Positions 15,337 to 21,014 of a DNA stretch of 21,014 nucleotides are shown here, piece after piece. The notes under the pieces are model-generated. The model did no database searches. It was not told the DNA's origin and saw only the letters and a list, made by a program, of their open reading frames with translations. Within the stretch, counting starts at the first letter, position 1, and each line of letters opens with the position of its first letter. The position numbers and the translations under genes were made by a program. The stretch is from contig JAKIUX010000001.1 of NCBI GenBank assembly GCA_021647345.1, positions 1 through 21,014 on the forward strand. The letters run 5' to 3'. The DNA comes from Hydrogenimonas sp. (GTDB lineage Bacteria; Campylobacterota; Campylobacteria; Campylobacterales; Hydrogenimonadaceae).

Positions 15337-16632
15337 CTTCTTCATATTTATCGCTTTTTGAATCATCTGGTCTGAAGTGGTTATGCTTTTAGCGCTTGCG
15401 TCGAAAGCTTTTTGCATCACAATAAGCTCAGTTAGAGCCGTAGCTAAGCTTACATTGCTATTTTCCAACGCATTATTTATAACTTGAGCACCAAGTACGG
15501 TTTTTCCGTTCTCATCAGTGAAAAATGTAGGTTTTCCACTGTTTGATGACTCTATATATGTATTTGCACCGGCCTTTTCAAGCCCTTGATCGTTTTGAAA
15601 GTGAAAGACTGCCACTTTTCCTATAGCGCTGGTGCGGCCGTTGTCAAATGATGCGATTATGTTGGCCTCTTGATCTATACGATACCCGCTTAAATACCCT
15701 TCCGGAAATCCGTCGGCGTTAGATGTAGTGGCTATTTCGGCTCCGGCAATTGAGACGAGTCCATCATATGCTGAGGTGCCTAGTGTTACCTCGACTGCGC
15801 CGCCGTAATTATCTATAGTAAACTGCGCCGGAATGGTTCTTAAGCCTCCATTTTCGTCAAACTCAAGCCTGCCGGTTACTTCCGAATAAGGAGCTGTTTC
15901 ATCATCTATATATGCTCGATACTCCCATGCGCTGCCAAGTTGCGGTTGCTGAGCACTTTTTATATACTCAACTGTAAGGGTGTGCTTAGTGCCGTCTGGG
16001 GCTATTAAGCCTGCTTTAGTGTTAAACTGCTGTCCGGGCAGGTAGTCCACAGGAAGGTTTGCTTTAAACTCTACTTTGGTTGAAGCTTCAGGGGGGTAGT
16101 ACATTCTTTCTGGCAGTTGAAGCCGCCCTTGAGCGTCAGGCGAGGTTAGCTCTACCGTATCAACTTGATCGCTTAATATTGCAATGCTTTTTGCCGGATC
16201 TTCGGGATCGGCTCCAAATATAATATTATTTGCGCTCGTTCCAAGAAGATAGTTGCCGTTGCCATCTACAATATAGCCTTCAGCGTTAGTGCCGAATGTG
16301 CCATTTCTTGTAAACAGCTGCTTGTTGTTAATTCCACTTATGCCAAACCATCCGTCTCCTTGAATGGCCAAGTCCAAAGGATTATCGCTTTGCTGCAATG
16401 TTCCTTGGCTTAAGTCGATGGCAGTTGATGAGAGCTTCGATCCATACCCTACCTGGCTGCTTACAGCAGCGGAGGATGTCTCTGATAATGTAGAGGCAAA
16501 AATTGAGCTAAACTCAGGGGTATTTGATTTAAAGCCGGTTGTGTTGACATTGGCTATATTGTAACCCCAGATATCTATGCCGTTTTGGTGGGTTTTTGTG
16601 CCGGAAACCCCATTATAAAACGCTACATTCAT
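15334..16632 (-). CDS. flgE: FlgE-like hook protein paralogue, short form
   Basis: A 432-residue FlgE-family protein with NIANVNTTGFK at 25-35 and a C-terminus ending ITTSDQMIQKAINMKK. By position after fliK and flgD it corresponds to the second FlgE-type gene of Campylobacter (Cj0043) and Helicobacter (HP0908); the main hook subunit is the next gene. It starts one base after the flgD stop, with GGAGAG inside the end of flgD, so it is coupled. Compared with the 598-residue neighbour it lacks about 165 residues of the surface-exposed middle. Whether it is a minor hook component, a junction protein or an early hook form is not clear from the sequence. Confidence 0.88.
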   Translation of the reverse strand: MNVAFYNGVSGTKTHQNGIDIWGYNIANVNTTGFKSNTPEFSSIFASTLSETSSAAVSSQVGYGSKLSSTAIDLSQGTLQQSDNPLDLAIQGDGWFGISGINNKQLFTRNGTFGTNAEGYIVDGNGNYLLGTSANNIIFGADPEDPAKSIAILSDQVDTVELTSPDAQGRLQLPERMYYPPEASTKVEFKANLPVDYLPGQQFNTKAGLIAPDGTKHTLTVEYIKSAQQPQLGSAWEYRAYIDDETAPYSEVTGRLEFDENGGLRTIPAQFTIDNYGGAVEVTLGTSAYDGLVSIAGAEIATTSNADGFPEGYLSGYRIDQEANIIASFDNGRTSAIGKVAVFHFQNDQGLEKAGANTYIESSNSGKPTFFTDENGKTVLGAQVINNALENSNVSLATALTELIVMQKAFDASAKSITTSDQMIQKAINMKK

Positions 16633-16633
16633 G

Positions 16634-17302
16634 CTACTCTCCGTATACCTCTTTAACTTGAGTCATCGGCACATAGCTTGATCCAAGCTTCAAAAGAGCC
16701 TCTCCATCTTCAAATCTTATCGACTCTATCGGGTAGACTCCGACTCTTGTATACTGCTCCTCTCCTTCGGGCGTGGTATATGACATGCTTACCTGATATA
16801 CCCCCGCTTCAGCTTTTTCACCGTTATCGTCCGTGCCGTCCCACTCAAAAGATTGGACTCCGGCTGAAAGGTCTTCAATGCCGACAGTTTTTACAACATT
16901 TCCTGATGAGTCGGTAATTTGCAGTATACCGCTGGCTGCATCGCTTGGGAGATATAGATCAAAATATACACTACCTGTCTCATCTAACCTTATGTCACTG
17001 TTTCCAAGGTCGGCTAGATTTCCTATAGCCCCGATTGTATTAAACTGTGAGTAGCTTTTAAATGTTTCCGAGATCCTCTCCATAGTCTCGTTGGTATTAG
17101 TTTGAGCCTCTAGAGTTGCTAACTGGGAGGTTTGTGTTAAAATTTTGTCAGAATCCATCGGATCGGTCGGATCTTGATACTTTAGCTCGGTTATAAGGAG
17201 CTGAAGAAAATCATCTTTTCCTAAAACCCCGTCAGGGTTGTAGACGGTATCTGTCGTTTCTGTAGCAGTAGGCGTTGTGCCGTAAGTAGTAGTTACGTCC
17301 AT
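16634..17302 (-). CDS. flgD: FlgD, hook-capping scaffold protein
   Basis: The cap under which hook subunits assemble; it is absent from the finished flagellum. The 222-residue protein has the FlgD N-terminal motif at about 29-68 (KDDFLQLLITELKYQDPTDP, then MDSDKILTQTSQLATLEA) and, after a linker, the FlgD Ig-like/Tudor region with FEWDGTDDNGEKAEAGVYQV. AAGGAG lies just upstream of ATG 17302. It is the second gene of the fliK-flgD-flgE-flgE operon, nine bases from the fliK stop. Confidence 0.95.
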   Translation of the reverse strand: MDVTTTYGTTPTATETTDTVYNPDGVLGKDDFLQLLITELKYQDPTDPMDSDKILTQTSQLATLEAQTNTNETMERISETFKSYSQFNTIGAIGNLADLGNSDIRLDETGSVYFDLYLPSDAASGILQITDSSGNVVKTVGIEDLSAGVQSFEWDGTDDNGEKAEAGVYQVSMSYTTPEGEEQYTRVGVYPIESIRFEDGEALLKLGSSYVPMTQVKEVYGE

Positions 17303-17311
17303 AAAATCTCC

Positions 17312-18493
17312 TTATACATATTTTGGAAGTGTCAGCTCCAGCGATTCGTAAAACTCAAGCGGCTCATCGCTATCGCTGTAACTGTTTTCGAAATTTTGCT
17401 GTTGCCTCTGGTTATGCTGTTGCTGCTGCTGGTTCATATTAAACTGCATCTGCACGTCGGTAAAGCCCATAGAGACAAGCTGGTTTCTAAGCTCGTTTCC
17501 ATGGGTTGCCATAACTCCTATAGCAGTTGGGTTGGAGTGAACCTGAATATGAAGGTTGCTGCCTCTGCTTACCATTGTTACTTCGACACTGCCAAGCTCT
17601 TTCGGATCAAGAGAGATCTGCATTCTGGTAAATGGCGGCTTGTAGTTCTCTACCTGCTCTTGGAGTGTCTGTGCGAAGTGGCGAAGAGTCGCTTTAGCGT
17701 CAACTATCTTTCTGTTTAGCTGTTCACTGCTATCAAAAGTTTTTATGTTTTGATTAAGCATCTCTATGCCCTCTTTTTCAGAGAGACTTGTATCTATTTG
17801 GGCAATATTTGTCTCACTATTTGCTGCTTTAATCTCCTGATGTGCCGTAGAGCGTATTAACTCTTTTGATTGCGTATGGATGCTTTTAAAAATATCGTCC
17901 CTGTTCTCTTTTGCGATAAAACGGGTCTCTTTGCTCTCAGCTTTTAGACTTTCAGCCTTTGTGCTCTCTCTACTGCCTACATCGGATTGGCTCAGGAGGG
18001 TTTGAAGCGTCGGTATCTTGCTTGTCTGTTTTGGCTCTATTGTCTTGGCTGCCTCTGTTTTACGCGACCTCTCTATGGTTTCGGCCGCTTTTATCGAGAT
18101 TCGCTCAATCTGTTTTAGCAACTCTGTTGCTTGAGTCAAGGTGCCGCTTTGAGGGCTCTTTTGCTCAGTAGTAGTAACCTTTAGTTGTGTAACTCGAAGG
18201 CCGCTGTTTTGTGCGTTGTCAATAAGCTCTTTTAGAGAAGTTGACTCCTTGATATGGTTTATTGCTTTAGCCTCTATCGCATCATTTTCTATTTTAAGCT
18301 GAGAGGAGTGGCGTGCAAACAGAAGAGCATTGTCATTTTTTGTCGACCCTTTGGTGCCTAATGTCTCAAAAGAGGCTATTGTTGGCTCACTCTTTGCTTC
18401 CAAAATGGCTAAGGGAGGCTCTTCGTTTGCAACTATAAGAGCCTTGGCGCTTTTTGTATCATTTTGTTTAGTCTTTTTGCTGCTCTTTTGCAA
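17312..18493 (-). CDS. fliK: FliK, flagellar hook-length control protein (main part, after an in-frame stop)
   Basis: The molecular ruler that stops hook growth and switches export to filament subunits. This 393-residue part opens at TTG 18493, without a strong ribosome site. The long middle is polar, Lys/Glu/Ser-rich and low in complexity, as expected of a ruler. The C-terminal Flg_hook domain (about 290-365) has LDPKELGSVEVTM and LRNQLVSMGF, followed by a Gln-rich tail. It is in the same frame as the 81-codon reading frame directly upstream (18500-18745), separated only by TGA and two codons. The two together (478 codons with stops) look like one gene broken by a nonsense change. The C-terminal switch domain is intact; export signals, normally N-terminal, would be on the other piece. 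Confidence 0.85.
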   Translation of the reverse strand: MQKSSKKTKQNDTKSAKALIVANEEPPLAILEAKSEPTIASFETLGTKGSTKNDNALLFARHSSQLKIENDAIEAKAINHIKESTSLKELIDNAQNSGLRVTQLKVTTTEQKSPQSGTLTQATELLKQIERISIKAAETIERSRKTEAAKTIEPKQTSKIPTLQTLLSQSDVGSRESTKAESLKAESKETRFIAKENRDDIFKSIHTQSKELIRSTAHQEIKAANSETNIAQIDTSLSEKEGIEMLNQNIKTFDSSEQLNRKIVDAKATLRHFAQTLQEQVENYKPPFTRMQISLDPKELGSVEVTMVSRGSNLHIQVHSNPTAIGVMATHGNELRNQLVSMGFTDVQMQFNMNQQQQQHNQRQQQNFENSYSDSDEPLEFYESLELTLPKYV

Positions 18494-18499
18494 TAGATC

Positions 18500-18745
18500 T
18501 CAAATGGCCAATCGAACTTCGCCCTTTATGCTATTTTGCAGCTCTTTGCCATCTTCTGTCGGTATATCTTTAGCTTTTTTCAATATTGACTCAAGCTCTT
18601 TTGGGTCAGTTTCGTTTTGAAGGATTGATTGCATAAGCTCCTTAAAAAGATCACCTTTTGTATCGGTCGAAAGAGTCTTTTTATCTGCTTCGATATCGAT
18701 ATCTTTAAGCATGGACATAAGGGGTGTCAGCACCAATGAAGCCAT
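18500..18745 (-). CDS. Probable N-terminal segment of FliK, ended by an in-frame TGA
   Basis: An 81-residue reading frame beginning MASLVLTPLMSML, with AAGG about seven bases before the ATG and a sigma-54-like promoter about 40 bases upstream. It is mostly helical and charged, with FKELMQSILQNETDPKELESILKKA in the middle, and I recognise no family in it. It ends in TGA at 18500-18502, and the FliK frame continues in the same register (GAT CTA TTG and on). Two readings are possible: it is the FliK N-terminus carrying the export signal, cut by a stop; or it is a small separate gene coupled to fliK. The single frame and shared promoter favour the first. Confidence 0.6.
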   Translation of the reverse strand: MASLVLTPLMSMLKDIDIEADKKTLSTDTKGDLFKELMQSILQNETDPKELESILKKAKDIPTEDGKELQNSIKGEVRLAI

Positions 18746-18784
18746 ATCGCACCTTCTTCTTAATAGTTATGTAACAAGTCTGCA

Positions 18785-18800
18785 AGCAACTATCGTTCCA
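18785..18800 (-). promoter_or_regulatory. Sigma-54-type promoter for the fliK-flgD-flgE operon
   Basis: Minus-strand TGGAACGATAGTTGCT has GG (18798-18799) and GC (18786-18787) exactly ten bases apart and matches the TGGCAC-N5-TTGC consensus at all but one position. Transcription would start near 18775, about 30 bases before the first ATG at 18745. This is the best RpoN site in the window and fits hook-gene control in this phylum. Confidence 0.75.
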
Positions 18801-18865
18801 TATATTCTATATTATGCTTTTTATCAGAGCCTTTTGCATAGCGCCTAAATTGAAGAAATTTTAGA

Positions 18866-18871
18866 TATAAT
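18866..18871 (+). promoter_or_regulatory. Probable -10 element of the typA promoter
   Basis: TATAAT in the context TTTTAGATATAATGG, 54 bases before the typA ATG. There is no properly spaced -35, but an A/T-rich run precedes it, usual for Campylobacterota housekeeping promoters. AGGA at 18912-18915 serves as ribosome site for ATG 18926. Confidence 0.55.
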
Positions 18872-18925
18872 GGCGCAAAATTTAGGATTCTCCTACATCT
18901 ATCTACACTACAGGATTTTAAACCT

Positions 18926-20737
18926 ATGCAGAATATCAGAAATATAGCCGTAATCGCCCACGTCGACCACGGCAAGACGACACTCGTAGACGGGCTGCTT
19001 CAGCAGTCTGGAACCTTCGAAGCGCACAAAGAGGTGGCAGAGAGGGTTATGGATAGTAACGACATAGAGCGCGAAAGGGGTATTACGATACTTTCGAAAA
19101 ATACCGCCATCCGCTACAACGACTTCAAGATAAATATTATCGACACACCCGGTCACGCCGATTTCGGCGGAGAGGTTGAGCGGGTACTTAAGATGGTTGA
19201 CGGGGTTTTGCTGCTTGTGGATGCCCAAGAAGGTGTTATGCCCCAAACTAAGTTTGTACTCAAAAAGGCTATCTCTCTCGGGCTTCGCCCCATTGTGGTC
19301 GTAAACAAGATAGACAAGCCGGCAGCGGAACCTGAAAGAGTGGTTGATGAGGTTTTCGACCTCTTAGTAGCCCTTGAAGCCGACGAGACTCAGCTCGACT
19401 TCCCCGTTCTATACGCGGCTGCTCGCGATGGTTACGCCAAGTGGAGTATGGATGATGAAAATATTGACCTAAAGCCGCTTTTTGAGGCGATACTCGAATA
19501 TGTTCCGGCACCGGAAGGAAGTGCGGAAAATACCCTTCAAACACAGGTGTTTACACTCGATTACGACAACTATGTCGGCCGTATAGGTGTAGCGCGTATA
19601 TTTAACGGACGCATAAAGGCGGGAGAGCAGGTGCTTCTTGCGAAGAGCGACGGCGAGATGAAAAAAGGGCGCATAAGCAAGCTCATAGGGTTCATAGGCT
19701 TGGAACGAATAGAGATAGATGAGGCTGAAGCGGGCGATATAGTTGCGATAGCCGGCTTCAACGAGATAGATGTGGGAGATACGATAACCGACCAGAACGA
19801 TCCGCAGCCTCTTGATCCGCTCCATATTGAAGAGCCTACGCTTTCGGTCATCTTTAGCGTCAATGACGGGCCCTTTGCCGGCAGAGAGGGCAAGTTTGTC
19901 ACAGCCAACAAGCTTAAAGAGCGTCTTGAAAAAGAGATGGAGACAAATATAGCGATGCGCTTAGAGCAGCTTGGAGAAGGAAGCTTCAAGGTGTCGGGCC
20001 GCGGTGAGCTTCAGATCTCCATCCTGGCTGAAAATATGCGGCGTGAAGGGTTTGAGTTTCTTATATCCCGTCCGGAGGTTGTCATAAAAGAGGAGAGCGG
20101 CGTAAGACTTGAGCCTTATGAGCATCTGGTCATAGATGTTCCCGAAGAGTTTAGCGGAGCCGTTATAGAGAAGCTTGGGCGCCGTAAAGCGGAGATGACC
20201 TCTATGAGCCCTATGCCTGACGGCACCACAAGAATCGAGTTCGAGATTCCGGCAAGAGGGCTTATAGGTTTTAGGACGCAGTTTCTTACAGATACTAAAG
20301 GAGAGGGTGTAATGAACCACTCTTTTTTGGAGTATCGCGCCTTCGTGGGAAGTGTCGAGCATCGCGCAAACGGTGCGCTTATATCTATGGAAAACGGCAA
20401 AGCGCTTGGGTACTCTCTCTTTAATCTTCAAGAGCGCGGCATCCTCTTTATTAAGCCCCAAACGGAAGTCTATGTTGGAATGATTATAGGCGAGCACTCC
20501 CGCCCCAACGACTTGGACGTTAACCCCATAAAGGGCAAGAAACTCTCTAACGTCCGCTCTTCTGGCGCAGATGACGCTATTGTTCTTGTTCCTCCAAGAG
20601 ATATGAACTTAGAGAGGGCGATGGAGTGGATAGAGGATGACGAACTGGTTGAGGTAACACCCGAAAGCATCAGACTCCGCAAGCGCTATCTCGACCCGCA
20701 CGTTAGAAAAAGAATGCAGAAGCAGAAGAAAGCGTAG
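18926..20737 (+). CDS. typA: TypA/BipA, ribosome-associated translational GTPase
   Basis: A 603-residue EF-G-like GTPase that binds the ribosome and helps large-subunit assembly and growth under stress such as cold. The G motifs are all present: AHVDHGKT (11-18), RGITI in the switch I region (51-55), DTPGH (73-77) and NKID (127-130). The following domain II and EF-G-like domain III/V segments, and the C-terminal TypA-specific region with [14 protein letters not shown] and ending [10 protein letters not shown], are complete. The length is typical. It is divergent from the flagellar operon and appears to be transcribed alone. Confidence 0.97.
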   Translation: MQNIRNIAVIAHVDHGKTTLVDGLLQQSGTFEAHKEVAERVMDSNDIERERGITILSKNTAIRYNDFKINIIDTPGHADFGGEVERVLKMVDGVLLLVDAQEGVMPQTKFVLKKAISLGLRPIVVVNKIDKPAAEPERVVDEVFDLLVALEADETQLDFPVLYAAARDGYAKWSMDDENIDLKPLFEAILEYVPAPEGSAENTLQTQVFTLDYDNYVGRIGVARIFNGRIKAGEQVLLAKSDGEMKKGRISKLIGFIGLERIEIDEAEAGDIVAIAGFNEIDVGDTITDQNDPQPLDPLHIEEPTLSVIFSVNDGPFAGREGKFVTANKLKERLEKEMETNIAMRLEQLGEGSFKVSGRGELQISILAENMRREGFEFLISRPEVVIKEESGVRLEPYEHLVIDVPEEFSGAVIEKLGRRKAEMTSMSPMPDGTTRIEFEIPARGLIGFRTQFLTDTKGEGVMNHSFLEYRAFVGSVEHRANGALISMENGKALGYSLFNLQERGILFIKPQTEVYVGMIIGEHSRPNDLDVNPIKGKKLSNVRSSGADDAIVLVPPRDMNLERAMEWIEDDELVEVTPESIRLRKRYLDPHVRKRMQKQKKA

Positions 20738-20786
20738 CAAAGCGTAAATTATGATACAAAAATTGCAACCATTCAGTGCATTTTCT

Positions 20787-20834
20787 GGTTTCGCCCGAGA
20801 GCCAAAACCCCCGAGGTTGTAGATTCGACAACTT
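20787..20834. other. Two small stem-loops downstream of typA
   Basis: GGTTT (20787-20791) pairs with AAACC (20805-20809), and AGGTTGT (20814-20820) pairs with ACAACTT (20828-20834) around a 7-base loop, with one G-U. The 20780-20820 stretch is more GC-rich than its surroundings. No U-run follows on either strand, so neither hairpin is a standard terminator. It could mark an mRNA 3' end or a small RNA; nothing closer can be said. Confidence 0.3.
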
Positions 20835-20879
20835 GAAGATTCTTAAGAGAAAATTTAAACTTTCATTTCTGCAGACTTG

Positions 20880-21014
20880 CTATTTTAAAAGTGGTGGGGG
20901 ATATGTATGGTTTTTGTGCCGGGTGTACGGTCTGCCGGCTTGCTTGAAGCGTATACTCTTTGCAAGATCGGCTATCTTGTCAGTATCCACCTCTTGCCGT
21001 CCCAGCGGAATTTG
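20880..21014 (-). CDS. Possible C-terminal end of an unidentified protein (partial)
   Basis: An open minus-strand frame enters from the right edge and runs 44 codons to TAG at 20880-20882, with a plausible helix (VDTDKIADLAKSIR) and a proline-rich end. I recognise no family. Two other frames are also open here: minus strand ending at 20972 with KFRWDGKRWILTR, and plus strand from ATG 20907 to the edge, with a G-rich stretch in front of it. Only one can be real and the window is too short to choose. The region 20738-20879 shows no gene. Confidence 0.2.
   Translation of the reverse strand, partial: QIPLGRQEVDTDKIADLAKSIRFKQAGRPYTRHKNHTYPPPLLK

Noticed and set aside
19961..20497. A 178-codon open frame on the minus strand inside typA
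   Set aside because: It is antisense to the conserved C-terminal part of TypA, and shows no ribosome site or domain.
20814..20834. The hairpin with GATTCGA in its loop as a tRNA or tmRNA T-arm
   Set aside because: The loop does not have TTC at the right position and no acceptor, D or anticodon arms could be found around it.
1..21014. CRISPR arrays, rRNA or tRNA genes, phage or complete insertion sequences
   Set aside because: No regular spaced repeats, no cloverleaf or rRNA-like stretches, and no transposase with flanking inverted repeats were seen.

Overview
The window reads as a chromosomal segment of a hydrogen-oxidising member of the Campylobacterota (formerly Epsilonproteobacteria; the Sulfurimonas / Sulfurovum / Wolinella type). 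The evidence is a Wolinella-style hydABCDE operon for a quinone-reactive membrane [NiFe] hydrogenase, a cytoplasmic HupSL-type hydrogenase beside it, ThyX as thymidylate synthase, and a FliK-FlgD-FlgE gene order with two FlgE paralogues typical of this phylum. The genus cannot be named from the sequence alone.

Layout. 95-781 (+): a small protein that looks like a degenerate IS1595/IS1016-type transposase, convergent with hypF, their stop codons overlapping. 778-12302 (-) is a long co-directional block. In transcription order it holds thyX, a TetR-family regulator, hupS, hupL (cytoplasmic hydrogenase without Tat signal or C-terminal extension), then after a 114-base gap with its own promoter and a palindrome, hydA, hydB, hydC, hydD, hydE and hypF. 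A divergent promoter region (12303-12373) separates thyX from a dGTPase-like HD hydrolase (12374-13468, +). 13472-18745 (-) is a hook-assembly operon: fliK (interrupted by an in-frame TGA), flgD, a short flgE paralogue and the main hook flgE, with two sigma-54-like promoters. typA/bipA (18926-20737, +) follows, and the last 277 bases hold small hairpins and an unresolved partial reading frame.

How it works together. HydA (Fe-S, Tat-exported), HydB (NiFe) and HydC (di-heme b) would oxidise periplasmic H2 and reduce menaquinone. HydD trims HydB, and HypF makes the CN ligands of the active site. HydE appears to be a shrunken HypF paralogue that has lost catalytic residues. HupSL is cytoplasmic; in related bacteria it has been proposed to feed low-potential electrons to CO2 fixation, but its unprocessed C-terminus also resembles H2-sensing hydrogenases. 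With a TetR gene 16 bases upstream and a TetR-like palindrome at the hydA promoter, an H2-linked regulatory circuit is a testable idea.

The most notable observations are the HypF-derived HydE, the TetR/HupSL/hydA-operator arrangement, the in-frame stop in fliK, and the immobile transposase-like gene. All function calls come from reading motifs by eye; no database search was run.
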